A stretch of DNA of 64,000 nucleotides, taken from the NCBI GenBank assembly GCA_012034595.1, contig JAAUPE010000005.1, positions 17,477 through 81,476 of the forward strand, given 5' to 3'. The position numbers and the translations under genes were made by a program. Below the pieces are notes generated by a model. That model had not been told where the DNA came from, did no database searches, and saw nothing but the letters and a program-made list of their open reading frames with translations. Shown one piece after another: positions 37,234-45,998 of this stretch. This stretch comes from Calothrix sp. CSU_2_0. Its GTDB lineage: Bacteria > Cyanobacteriota > Cyanobacteriia > Cyanobacteriales > Nostocaceae. Within the stretch, counting starts at the first letter, position 1. Each line of letters opens with the position of its first letter.

Positions 37234-37351
37234 ATAACTGTCTGAATATCTGAGATTTTTCAAAGTGCTTGAGGATATTATTTCCGCAACCGTATTAGTA
37301 CGTAATTATAACTGTTTGAATTTATGAGATTTTCTATTTAAATTCAGACAG
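37234..37351. promoter_or_regulatory. Repeated motif upstream of the PP2C phosphatase gene
   Basis: A 26-bp direct repeat with three mismatches (37234-37259 and 37308-37333; core ATAACTGT(C/T)TGAAT), plus an inverted copy ATTCAGACAG at 37342-37351 matching CTGTCTGAAT of the first copy. It lies 100-215 bp before the start at 37451, in a 407-bp gene-free gap. Looks like operator sites; regulator unknown. Confidence 0.4.
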
Positions 37352-37450
37352 CTTTACTGTTAGTTGGGGTTGTTTTTGGGGAACTTTATGTTTATCAGTT
37401 GATGATTGAAAAGTGTCCTTAAATAAAGACTTTGGAGGTGCGATCGCGCT

Positions 37451-39334
37451 ATGAAATTACGACAAAAGATTTTATTAATTGTCAATGCAACATTGGCAGG
37501 TTTGATTGGGGTTCTTTATTTTGCATCGTCGGGAATCTTGATGGGGAGTATCCGTAAAGCTGAAGAGAACGAAGCACAACAAACTGTTAAAGGTGTGCAA
37601 AATCTTTTAGCGCAAAATCAGGAAAGTTTTCGCGACAGATATGCAGATTGGTCAGCTTGGGATGATACTTATGAGTTTATTCAAAATAAAAATCAGGAAT
37701 ATATTAAAACTAATCTGATACCAAAACAGTTGACGATTTTAAAATCAAATTATATGGCTTATGTCAATCTATCTGGAGAGATAATTTATACGACTGGGTA
37801 CGATGAGAAGCTGAAAACTGTTTTAGCGATTCCACCAGAATTAAGTTCACGGATTACCAATAGAGAAGATTTATTATTGAAGCGACCTGATACTACTACA
37901 AAGCATACAGGTATTATGTTATTGTCAACAGGTCCAATATGGATAACTTCCCATCCTATTGTCACGAGTGATGGTGAAGGATCGGTACGAGGTTCTCTGA
38001 TTATCGGACGAAGAATTGACAAAAATACGATTGAGCAGCTTTCTAAGTTAGCACGTTTACCGCTTCAACTTCATCAATTTGATGATAAACAATTACCTAC
38101 GAAAATTCAAAGTATTCGGACTGCACTTTCCCAGCAGAAAAATATTGCTGTTCAACCTTTAAGTGAAGAGAAGTTAGCAGGATATTTGTTAATTAATGAT
38201 ATCGATGGCAAACCTGGACTGATTTTAGAAGTCAATATTCCTAGAACTACTTATCAACAAGGAAAAGCTAGTTTAAATTACTTAATTATCAGTTTAATTT
38301 TAGCTGGGTTAGTATTTGATATAGTTGTATTATTTTTGCTCGAACGTTCGATTTTATCACGAATGGCAATGCTGGTTACTGGTGTGACTCAAGTTCGCGA
38401 TACCAACGATTTAAAACTACGTTTGTCGATTGGGGGTAATGATGAAATGTCCAATTTGACGGCAAACATTAACGAAATGCTCAATGCGATCACACATTCG
38501 GATCAACAGCAAAAGCAAGCGCTGGCAAAGCTTGCGGATGCGAATACGGAAATTCAAACATTGAATGGAAAGCTCAAATCTGATAATTTACGAATGGGTG
38601 CAGAGTTGGAAGTTACTCGCGAGCTTCAACAGAAAATATTACCAAAACCGGAGGAACTCGAACAAGTTTCTGATTTAGATATTGCTGGTTTTATGGAACC
38701 TGCATCTGAAGTTGGTGGTGATTATTATGATGTTTTACAAAGTAATGAACGAACTCTGATTAGTATTGGAGATGTGACTGGGCATGGGTTAGAAAGTGGT
38801 ATTTTGATGGTGATGACGCAAACCGCAGTTCGCACATTATTAGCAGCAAATATTACTAATTATCATTTATTTTTGAATTTGATTAATCAAGTAATTTTTG
38901 AGAATGTGCAACGGATGAATTCCGATAAAACTCTCACCTTAGCTTTACTCGATTACAAAGCTGGAAAAATTACCCTAACTGGACAGCATGAGGAGATGAT
39001 TGTTGTGCGTGCAGATGGGGAAATTGAGTGTATTAGTACAATCGATTTGGGTTTTCCGGTGGGTTTGGAACCCGATATTAGCGAATATATTGCCCAAACA
39101 GAAGTAGAGTTATTTGCTGGTGATGGTGTGGTACTTTACACCGACGGTTTAACAGAAGCAGAAGACAAAGACCTAAATCAATATGGTAGCGATCGCTTAT
39201 GTGAAGTCTTAAAGCATAATTGGCATCATAGCGCTCATGAAATTCAACAAGCTGTGATCGAAGATTTGCGATCGCATTTAGGAGAGATTCCCTTTGAGGA
39301 TGATGTCACAATATTGGTGATGAAGCAGAGGTAG
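37451..39334 (+). CDS. CHASE4-HAMP-PP2C (SpoIIE/RsbU-type) serine phosphatase
   Basis: A 627-residue membrane sensor phosphatase. TM1 is at residues ~7-30 (ILLIVNATLAGLIGVLYFAS). An extracytoplasmic CHASE4-type domain follows (DRYADWSAWDDTYEFIQNKN), then TM2 near 275-300, a HAMP linker (LLERSILSRMAMLV...MSNLTANINEML), a short coiled coil, and the PP2C domain with metal-binding acids in EPASEVGGDYYDV, ISIGDVTGHG, VLYTDGLTEAEDK and FEDDVTILVMK. Such proteins dephosphorylate anti-sigma-factor antagonists. No anti-sigma partner is adjacent, but a sigma factor gene lies 3.5 kb downstream. GGAGGTG is 10 bases before the ATG. Confidence 0.93.
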   Translation: MKLRQKILLIVNATLAGLIGVLYFASSGILMGSIRKAEENEAQQTVKGVQNLLAQNQESFRDRYADWSAWDDTYEFIQNKNQEYIKTNLIPKQLTILKSNYMAYVNLSGEIIYTTGYDEKLKTVLAIPPELSSRITNREDLLLKRPDTTTKHTGIMLLSTGPIWITSHPIVTSDGEGSVRGSLIIGRRIDKNTIEQLSKLARLPLQLHQFDDKQLPTKIQSIRTALSQQKNIAVQPLSEEKLAGYLLINDIDGKPGLILEVNIPRTTYQQGKASLNYLIISLILAGLVFDIVVLFLLERSILSRMAMLVTGVTQVRDTNDLKLRLSIGGNDEMSNLTANINEMLNAITHSDQQQKQALAKLADANTEIQTLNGKLKSDNLRMGAELEVTRELQQKILPKPEELEQVSDLDIAGFMEPASEVGGDYYDVLQSNERTLISIGDVTGHGLESGILMVMTQTAVRTLLAANITNYHLFLNLINQVIFENVQRMNSDKTLTLALLDYKAGKITLTGQHEEMIVVRADGEIECISTIDLGFPVGLEPDISEYIAQTEVELFAGDGVVLYTDGLTEAEDKDLNQYGSDRLCEVLKHNWHHSAHEIQQAVIEDLRSHLGEIPFEDDVTILVMKQR

Positions 39335-39475
39335 AAAAGTCTGCTTTGGTAACAATACTTAACAAAAATAGAATATACTGATTTAATCAAAAATTTTCTA
39401 TTTTTGCTACTTTTGCTAAATAATTAATGCGAAAGTTGACATTAATTTTTATTTCACCGATTTGAAGAGAGAGTA

Positions 39476-39952
39476 ATGGGTACTAAATTAACCGAAGTTT
39501 TAGAACCGATCGCAGCGTGGTTTCGCAGTTTAAATGTTCCCGAACCGATTGTACATTGGGGACATCCGGCAATGATGGGAATTGTGATTTTTGTTTTGGG
39601 TAGCTATGTTGCTTATGCTGGTTGGCAGGGAAGATTAGCTGAAGATAAGGAAGTTGCTGTTAAAAGTCGTAGTGACCACCGCAAGCTTGCGCCTTTGATG
39701 TTTACTTTTATGGCGTTGGGTTATACTGGTGGTCTGCTCTCTTTGGTCATGCAGAAGCAACCGATTATGGAGAGTCCACATTTTTGGACTGGTTCGAGTG
39801 TTTTGGTGTTACTAGCAATTAATAGTGCGATTTCCAAAGCTTTTGTGGGATATCCTAGTTTGCGAAATCTTCATGCTTATCTGGGAAGTACGGCATTTTT
39901 AGTCTTGATTGTACATGCTGTACTTGGATTTAAACTGGGTACGAGTATTTAG
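39476..39952 (+). CDS. DUF4079 membrane protein
   Basis: A 158-residue protein with four hydrophobic segments: HPAMMGIVIFVLGSYVAYAGW, LAPLMFTFMALGYTGGLLSLVM, VLVLLAINSAISKAF and LGSTAFLVLIVHAVLGFKLG. The pairs of histidines at helix ends (VHWGHPAMM; LHAYLGSTAF...IVHAVLG) are as in DUF4079/cytochrome-b561-like cyanobacterial proteins and might bind haem; that is an inference. GAGAGAG precedes the ATG. It follows the phosphatase by 141 bp. Confidence 0.85.
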   Translation: MGTKLTEVLEPIAAWFRSLNVPEPIVHWGHPAMMGIVIFVLGSYVAYAGWQGRLAEDKEVAVKSRSDHRKLAPLMFTFMALGYTGGLLSLVMQKQPIMESPHFWTGSSVLVLLAINSAISKAFVGYPSLRNLHAYLGSTAFLVLIVHAVLGFKLGTSI

Positions 39953-40097
39953 GTTGAATATATTTATGTTTAACACTAAAAGCATAGCGAATTTTCCATC
40001 TCATCATATTTACCATTGAAAAGAAAGAGGATAATTTTGAGATTATAAAGAGTAAGCTTGCTAATGCAGGCTTATTATTTTATCTATAAAAAGTCGC

Positions 40098-42464
40098 ATG
40101 ATTCAAGCGAGCGGTGTAATTATATGTCTTGGCTATATTCTGGGATTGCTATTTAGTGCGCTTCCAGGGAGTGGTTTTTGGGTATTGGGTTTGGGGTTAA
40201 TCGGTGCAATACTCCTGGGGGGAGTAGTTAACACCAAAGTATTTCAGAGAGGACGTAAGACTAAGCAAAGTCAAACAAAAGGGTTAGGTAAAGCCAAAGA
40301 ATCACCATTACCCAGGATTTATCCCCATTCCCGGATTTGGTTAATTGCTGGTTTGGTTGGTTTGCTAGCAAGTTTTTATTTACAATATCGAGTTCCCCAA
40401 CCAACAGTTAATGATGTAAGTAAATCGGTTCCACCAGGTAACAATAGCAATCAAGAGCAGCTTTTTGTGGTTCGGGGTAATGTAACTAGTACTCCTCGGA
40501 TGACTCGCACTTCTAAAGGACAATTTTGGATGGAAGCAACCCAGTTAAATGGGGTGAAAGATGAAGATGGAACTGTTGGAGGTAAAGGGGTTTCGGGTAG
40601 TTTATATGTGACTGTACCTTTATTACAAGCAACCGGATTATACCCTGGACAACAAATTGCTGTAACTGGTGTTTTATATAAACCAAAAGCTGCTGCGAAT
40701 CCTGGTGCATTTGATTTTCGCGAATATTTGAAGAAAGAAGGTGTGTTTGCGGGATTAAGTGGAAGACAAGTAAATATTCTCAATGAAGAGAAGAAATGGG
40801 GATGGTGGAAATTTCGCGAACAAATAGTGCGATCGCAAGTTAGTTTTTTGGGGATTCCGGAAGGTCCGCTTGTTAGTGCTATGGTTTTAGGTAGTAAGGC
40901 TGTAGATTTACCCTATGATATCCGCGATTCGTTTGTCGCTGTTGGGTTAGCTCATGCATTAGCTGCTTCTGGATTCCAAACTTCGTTAATTTTGGGTATG
41001 GTTTTAGGGTTAACTAAACGTGCTAAACGAGGAACTCAATTTACAGTCGGTTGTTTAGCTTTGCTTGCTTTTCTTTGTTTAACTGGTTTTCAACCTGCGG
41101 TACTACGTGCTGTGGTAATGGGTTTTGCCGCTTTAATTGCTTTATTGTTGCGAAGGAAAGTTAAGCAACTGGGTTCTTTATTACTTGCAGCAACTCTATT
41201 ATTAATTTTTAATCCCTTATGGATTTGGGATTTAGGTTTTCAATTAAGTTTTTTGGCTACTTTGGGTTTAATTGTCACAGTTCCAGCGATAACTAAAAAG
41301 TTGGGATGGTTACCTCCTGCTGTAGCATCTTTAATTGCCGTTCCTCTGGCAGCGACGATTTGGACTTTACCCCTACAATTAAATGTTTTTGGGGTTTTAC
41401 CATCTTATAGTTTGGCGTTAAATATTGCGAGTACACCTTTAATTTCAGTAATTAGCATTGGTGGGTTTATTAGCGCGATCGCATCTTTGATATTACCTGG
41501 TTTGGGAAGTGCGATCGCTGGTGTTTTGCATTATCCAACTGACTGGTTGCTGAAACTGGTCGAATTTTTCAATAATTTGGGAGGGAATTCATTTGCTGTT
41601 GGTAGTATCACCACAGCACAGATGTTTGCAATTTATATACTATTGATGCTTGTTTGGTTGGTACGTTGGTGGCAACGTCGTTGGTGGATTGCGCTAGGAA
41701 TTACCCTAACTCTCATCTTTATTCCAGCTTGGCATACGGCAAATACATTATTTCGAGTCACAATGTTAGCAGCTAGTGGTGAACCTGTTGTAGTAATTCA
41801 GGATCGAGGCAAGGTGACACTAATTAATAGTGGTGATGAAGGTACGGGACGTTTTACAATATTACCTTTTTTACAACAACAAGGTGTAAATCAAATCGAT
41901 TGGGCTGTTGCATCGGATTTCCAGGGGAATGGAAGTAAGGGATGGTTGGAATTATTGCCACGTTTACCAATCAAAGTATTTTACGATTCTGCGGTAAGTG
42001 TGGATAATGCGATCGCTAGTGGTGCGATTCAGAAACAATTACAAAAAAATCAAGCTACCTATCAACCTTTAAATGTTGGTCAAAGTGTAAATATTGGTTC
42101 GACGATTCTGCAACTTGTTAATGGTCAATTACCCATTTTACAAATGCGAATTCAGAATAAAGATTGGTTATTTGTGGGAAATCTCAAACCAACCGATTTA
42201 CAGCAATTAATCAAAGCTGGTAATTTACCTCATCCCCAAGTGTTATGGTGTCAACCGCGATCGCTCAAGGATTTAGTTCCACTATTACAGCCTGAAGTGA
42301 CGATTACAACTAGTGCGGATATCGAACCCAATATTTTGTCAGAATTAGGTGAAGTGAAGACGCAGTTATTGTTTACAGGTAGGGATGGGGCAATTCAATG
42401 GACTCCCGATGGGCAGTTTGAAGCTTTTATTCAAGCGATGGAAAATAAATCTTCGGTTTTTTGA
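40098..42464 (+). CDS. comEC: ComEC/Rec2 family DNA-uptake channel
   Basis: A 788-residue protein carrying the three ComEC parts in order: an N-terminal DUF4131/OB-fold region after two helices (VVRGNVTSTPRMTRTSKGQF ... GLYPGQQIAVTGVLYKPKAAANPGAFDFREYL), the competence channel helices (GLAHALAASGFQTSLILGM; GFQPAVLRAVVMGFAALIAL; WDLGFQLSFLATLGLIVTV) and a C-terminal metallo-beta-lactamase-like domain (VVIQDRGKVTLINSGDEGTG). The C-terminal domain lacks the zinc motif HxHxDH, as in many cyanobacterial homologues. It would pass single-stranded DNA across the inner membrane during transformation with type IV pili. Intact. Confidence 0.93.
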   Translation: MIQASGVIICLGYILGLLFSALPGSGFWVLGLGLIGAILLGGVVNTKVFQRGRKTKQSQTKGLGKAKESPLPRIYPHSRIWLIAGLVGLLASFYLQYRVPQPTVNDVSKSVPPGNNSNQEQLFVVRGNVTSTPRMTRTSKGQFWMEATQLNGVKDEDGTVGGKGVSGSLYVTVPLLQATGLYPGQQIAVTGVLYKPKAAANPGAFDFREYLKKEGVFAGLSGRQVNILNEEKKWGWWKFREQIVRSQVSFLGIPEGPLVSAMVLGSKAVDLPYDIRDSFVAVGLAHALAASGFQTSLILGMVLGLTKRAKRGTQFTVGCLALLAFLCLTGFQPAVLRAVVMGFAALIALLLRRKVKQLGSLLLAATLLLIFNPLWIWDLGFQLSFLATLGLIVTVPAITKKLGWLPPAVASLIAVPLAATIWTLPLQLNVFGVLPSYSLALNIASTPLISVISIGGFISAIASLILPGLGSAIAGVLHYPTDWLLKLVEFFNNLGGNSFAVGSITTAQMFAIYILLMLVWLVRWWQRRWWIALGITLTLIFIPAWHTANTLFRVTMLAASGEPVVVIQDRGKVTLINSGDEGTGRFTILPFLQQQGVNQIDWAVASDFQGNGSKGWLELLPRLPIKVFYDSAVSVDNAIASGAIQKQLQKNQATYQPLNVGQSVNIGSTILQLVNGQLPILQMRIQNKDWLFVGNLKPTDLQQLIKAGNLPHPQVLWCQPRSLKDLVPLLQPEVTITTSADIEPNILSELGEVKTQLLFTGRDGAIQWTPDGQFEAFIQAMENKSSVF

Positions 42465-42473
42465 AGGGGGATT

Positions 42474-42545
42474 TAGAAGGCAGAAGGCAGAAGGTAGAAG
42501 GCAGAAGTAAGAAGGCAGAAGGCAGAAGTAAGAAGGTAGAAGGTA
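42474..42545. repeat. Heptanucleotide tandem repeat (GAAGGCA type)
   Basis: About ten seven-base units GCAGAAG/GTAGAAG/TAAGAAG directly after comEC. STRR-like; the rest of the 42465-42856 gap shows no gene. Confidence 0.8.
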
Positions 42546-42856
42546 CAAAAGCTTATATTTCGAGTTTTGTAGAAATTTATAATGGGTGGTTTATTTCCCC
42601 AAAGTTGTACTAGTACAACAAGACAAAAATAAAACCGAATGGAGGTGTTGAGAAAATTCTACTTACATTTAAAATAACAAGTAAAATAACAAGCTAAATT
42701 AAGTATGGGGTATCATACTGAACATCTGCCCGAAACGTTGACTCCAGCTTTTGTAGTAAAGTTTTGGGAAGTGTATATTAACAACCGATATGCTTCACCT
42801 GCTTTACTCGTTTTAGACCTGTTTAAAAAATTTAAAATTAGCCTAGCTGTATTTTT

Positions 42857-44062
42857 ATGCAACCCCGCAAGAGTGTAATTGAAATTTTTTCAACTTTTAT
42901 TCAATTCGATGCAGAACGTTTTTATTGCTGGGCTACGGATGGGCGCTTGCGTCGAAATATGAACAACCATATTAGTAAATATCCCGAAGAAAATTCAGAG
43001 GATATGTGGGCGATATATTGGCATAAATATTGGCAGAAAGACCAATCTGAAAGACTTCCCAAGCAGCATTTGAGCGCTTATTTGCAGGAACCTTGTTATT
43101 GGAATTCGCAAAAAATGACACAAACATTTGCGAATACGCAGCATACATTACCTGACTTTTTTCAGATTGCGATCGCGCAGTGCGATCGTATTTTGAAGGG
43201 TTTTAATCCAAATCAAGGTTTTGTCCTCAAAAATTATGCTAGCGCGATTTTTGGTACTGTTATCCGGGAAACTCTACGTCAACGTCACGAGGTTGATATT
43301 TGTTCGACTTGGGGAATTTTGCGGAAAATTAGCCAAAAACGCTTGCTAGAATCTTTGGAAAATGCAGGTTTATCGAAGGATACGATTACTTCTTATGTTG
43401 CTGCTTGGAATTGGTTTAAGTTGATATATGTTCCTAACCAAGCTAGCACCAGTCGTCAACTTTCTCGTCCTGACGATGGAACTTGGGAAGCTATTACTAA
43501 AGCTTATAATTCTCAGATTATTGGTCAGAATCTATCTCCAGCGACTTGCCAAGGTATTGAAAGCTGGATGCAAGTTTGTGCAAAAGCTGCACGAAACTAT
43601 TTATATCCCAGTATCACGTCTATTAATGCACCGACGGGAAGCGATGATGCTTATGAGTTTGTTGATAATATTCCTAGTAATGAACAAGATTCTTTATTAA
43701 CTGAGATAATTGCCGCAGAAGAGCAAGAAACACGTATTTCCCAACTTACCCAGATGAATCAAATTTTAATCGACGCAGTAAATCAACTTGATGCGGAAGC
43801 TCAAGCAATCCTCAAACTTTACTACACTCAAGGATTTACTCAGCAGCAGATAGCCAAGGAATTACAAATCCAACAATACACAATTTCCCGCCGCATGGCG
43901 AAAGTACGAGATACTCTATTGAAAATTTTAGCCAAGTGGAGTCAAGAAAAACTGCATATTTCGATGACTTCAGACATACTCAAGAGTACAAATGCAGTTA
44001 TGGAGGAATGGTTGCAATCTTATTACGGAGTTAGGAGTTTTGAGTTAGGAGTTTTGAGTTAG
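42857..44062 (+). CDS. Sigma-70 family RNA polymerase sigma factor (divergent, long)
   Basis: A 401-residue protein. Region 4 is clear near residues 300-355: LIDAVNQLDAEAQAILKLYY, TQGFTQQQIAKELQIQQYTISRRMAKVRDTLLKIL (helix-turn-helix for the -35 element). A region 2-like part may lie near 105-140 (CDRILKGFNPNQGFVLKNYASAIFGTVIRE). This matches an unusual cyanobacterial sigma group always longer than ECF factors and commonly followed by a DUF1822 gene, as here (70 bp downstream). The last residues (GVRSFELGVLS) are encoded by an STRR repeat, so the natural C-terminus has been altered or is repeat-derived. Target promoters are unknown; a link to the SigJ-type group is possible but not shown. Confidence 0.85.
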   Translation: MQPRKSVIEIFSTFIQFDAERFYCWATDGRLRRNMNNHISKYPEENSEDMWAIYWHKYWQKDQSERLPKQHLSAYLQEPCYWNSQKMTQTFANTQHTLPDFFQIAIAQCDRILKGFNPNQGFVLKNYASAIFGTVIRETLRQRHEVDICSTWGILRKISQKRLLESLENAGLSKDTITSYVAAWNWFKLIYVPNQASTSRQLSRPDDGTWEAITKAYNSQIIGQNLSPATCQGIESWMQVCAKAARNYLYPSITSINAPTGSDDAYEFVDNIPSNEQDSLLTEIIAAEEQETRISQLTQMNQILIDAVNQLDAEAQAILKLYYTQGFTQQQIAKELQIQQYTISRRMAKVRDTLLKILAKWSQEKLHISMTSDILKSTNAVMEEWLQSYYGVRSFELGVLS

Positions 44063-44113
44063 GAGTTAATAAATACAAATGCCCAATGCCCAATGCCCAA
44101 TGCCCAATGCCCA
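44028..44113. repeat. Two adjacent heptanucleotide arrays (GGAGTTA/TTTGAG and CCCAATG)
   Basis: GTTAGGAGTTTTGAGTTAGG units run from inside the sigma-factor 3' end to about 44067, followed by about five copies of CCCAATG (44080-44113). Two different STRR units meet in one 70-bp spacer. Confidence 0.8.
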
Positions 44114-44132
44114 TTAACCATTAACCAATACA

Positions 44133-45311
44133 ATGACAACTAACTTATTTACTTTCGTGTCGCCTAGCGATTTAATTTTAGAAATACCACAAAATGCGTA
44201 CAATCAAGCTTGGGAAAAAACGCGATCGCATTCTAATTCGACTTCCCGCTATCAAGCATACCTAAATGAACTTTGCCTGAGTGCGATTCTACCCTGGCTA
44301 CAGGAAGATATCGCACCGCAGGCAAAGGTATGGTTCAATACCACTGCTTTACCCAGTTTTTGGGAATTGGTAAATGGAACCGTTATCTGTATCGACGCAA
44401 CTCGTATTGTCTTGGTTCCACACGAAAGTATTGATTTGAGCGAGTTACGGGTTCCTCAAGAATGGGTAGATATACCAAGTTGGAGGGGTGATTATTATTT
44501 TGGTGTGGAAATTGAACCCGAAGATGGATATGTACGCATTTGGGGTTACTGTACCCACGCACAACTTAAAAATCAAGGTACTTATGACGCTAGTACCCGT
44601 AGTTATGCTCTTGATGCTAGCGATATGGTGAATGATATTTGTATATTTGCTGCTGCTCGACAAATATGTCCCCATGAAGTGACTCGGAGTGAAATTGCAC
44701 CTTTACCAGCATTAAGTACAACTCAAGCTCAAAATTTGATTGCACGACTGGGGGAACAAAGTATGATTGCCCCTCGTTTATCGATTCCTTTTCAAACTTG
44801 GGGTGCATTAATCGAACACGGTGGCTGGAGAAATAATTTATACCAACGTCGAACAGAACAGCCAGAACAATTTTCTGTTTTGCAATGGTTACAAACTGGG
44901 ATATCCCAGATAGCACAAGAGTTTGGTTGGGATAGTCTGAATATGCAAGTAGGTGCAGTAGCACGTGGGACTGAGGCAACAGCAGCACAAAATATACTTT
45001 CGCGTCAATTAACAATCGCTGGACAAAATTATGAATTGCGGGTAATTCCTCAACTGGAAGAGGAAGGTAATGAAGAATCTATGATATGGAGGTTTGAGTT
45101 GCGGAATACAGCAGTTGGTGGGGTAATTCCTGGTGGTTTTAAACTGCGATTGTTGACGGAAGATTTACAATCATTTCCCGATAATGAAAGTGTAGCGACT
45201 ACTGCAACAGAAGTGCTTGTGGTGGAAGTTGCTTTGGAAGCAAATGAGGGAATTGTTTGGGAAATTGAACCATTACCAGAAAATTGCGATCGCGAAATTC
45301 TTAGATTCTAA
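44133..45311 (+). CDS. DUF1822 family protein
   Basis: A 392-residue soluble protein with the family layout: an N-terminal segment ending HSNSTSRYQAYLNELCLSAILPWL (the family hallmark), a middle all-beta part (WRGDYYFGVEIEPEDGYVRIWGY) and a C-terminal part with EVLVVEVALEANEGIVWEIEP. Function unknown; DUF1822 genes are restricted to cyanobacteria and repeatedly follow this type of sigma factor, so a role as anti-sigma or co-regulator is a reasonable guess, not shown. No membrane segment. Confidence 0.9.
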   Translation: MTTNLFTFVSPSDLILEIPQNAYNQAWEKTRSHSNSTSRYQAYLNELCLSAILPWLQEDIAPQAKVWFNTTALPSFWELVNGTVICIDATRIVLVPHESIDLSELRVPQEWVDIPSWRGDYYFGVEIEPEDGYVRIWGYCTHAQLKNQGTYDASTRSYALDASDMVNDICIFAAARQICPHEVTRSEIAPLPALSTTQAQNLIARLGEQSMIAPRLSIPFQTWGALIEHGGWRNNLYQRRTEQPEQFSVLQWLQTGISQIAQEFGWDSLNMQVGAVARGTEATAAQNILSRQLTIAGQNYELRVIPQLEEEGNEESMIWRFELRNTAVGGVIPGGFKLRLLTEDLQSFPDNESVATTATEVLVVEVALEANEGIVWEIEPLPENCDREILRF

Positions 45312-45324
45312 ATATTTCTCTATA

Positions 45325-45374
45325 TTCCCCTCTGCGAACCTCTGCGTAAACCTCTGCGCGACTCTGCGTTAAAA
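45325..45374. repeat. CTCTGCG-type dispersed repeat
   Basis: Four imperfect CTCTGCG(A/T)(A/A)(C/A) units. Related pieces (CCTTGGCG, CTCTGCG) occur near 16.24, 17.41 (inverted), 19.47 and 47.23 kb. Common intergenic filler in Nostocales. Confidence 0.65.
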
Positions 45375-45457
45375 AACAAAACCAAACATTTCAGATGCTC
45401 CCGTAGACAACTTTAATCTAAAATTAGATTAGGAGAAAAGATAATCAAAATAGAGCC

Positions 45458-45970
45458 ATGAGAGAAAATAACAGCCAGCGAGTACGAATATGGGCAATGC
45501 TGTGTCATCTCTCAGCTTTAATATGGATACCATTAGTTTGCTTATTTTTGATTGGAATTCCTTTGTATATACCTTTTTTAAATATTGTTGCTCCCTTAAC
45601 AGTTTGGCATTTCAAAAAAAAATTAAATCCTTGGATTGATTTTCAAGGTCGAGAATCCCTCAATTTTCAGCTTTCACTTGCAATATATAATTTAATTATT
45701 ATTCTTCTCTTAGTACTAGTTTTTTTGATAACTTGTGCGATACCTGCGGTAAGCTACCCTGCGGGAACGCTAAGAGCGAACGCTAACGCAATTGCCGGAG
45801 CTATTCGTAGTCATCAAATCAAAACTATATTTCAAGCAATAATTATCATCATCGCGATCGCAAATTATTTAATAATGATGTTGCAGCTAATTTTCGTCAG
45901 CATCGCTGCGATAAAATCCTATCGAGGGAAATACTATCGCTATCCTCTGACAATTCGCTTTTTACGGTAG
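45458..45970 (+). CDS. DUF4870 membrane protein carrying an in-frame repeat insertion
   Basis: A 170-residue protein with helices MLCHLSALIWIPLVCLFLIG, LSLAIYNLIIILLLVLVFLI and IIIIIAIANYLIMMLQLIFVSIAAI, and the DUF4870 motif WHFKKKLNPWIDFQGRESLNFQ. Between helices 2 and 3 lies SYPAGTLRANANAIAG, encoded in part by a 30-bp sequence (45753-45782) that recurs exactly, inverted, in the intergenic repeat at 54126-54155. So a mobile small repeat has landed in the gene without breaking the frame and lengthened a loop. Function of the family unknown. Confidence 0.85.
   Translation: MRENNSQRVRIWAMLCHLSALIWIPLVCLFLIGIPLYIPFLNIVAPLTVWHFKKKLNPWIDFQGRESLNFQLSLAIYNLIIILLLVLVFLITCAIPAVSYPAGTLRANANAIAGAIRSHQIKTIFQAIIIIIAIANYLIMMLQLIFVSIAAIKSYRGKYYRYPLTIRFLR
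45753..45782. repeat. 30-bp dispersed repeat inside the DUF4870 gene
   Basis: Exact inverted copy of 54126-54155 (core TACCCTGCGGGAACGCTAAG). The second copy is part of a CATTGCGAGGAACG...AGCAATCGCAA intergenic element. Confidence 0.85.
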
Positions 45971-45998
45971 GATAAAACAGGAAATTTAGGATTGTTAT

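Noticed and set aside
42366..42548. Minus-strand frame with FCLLPS repeats
   Set aside because: Product of the GAAGGCA heptanucleotide array and antisense to comEC.
42474..44113. Possible CRISPR array
   Set aside because: Repeats are head-to-tail seven-base units with no spacers.
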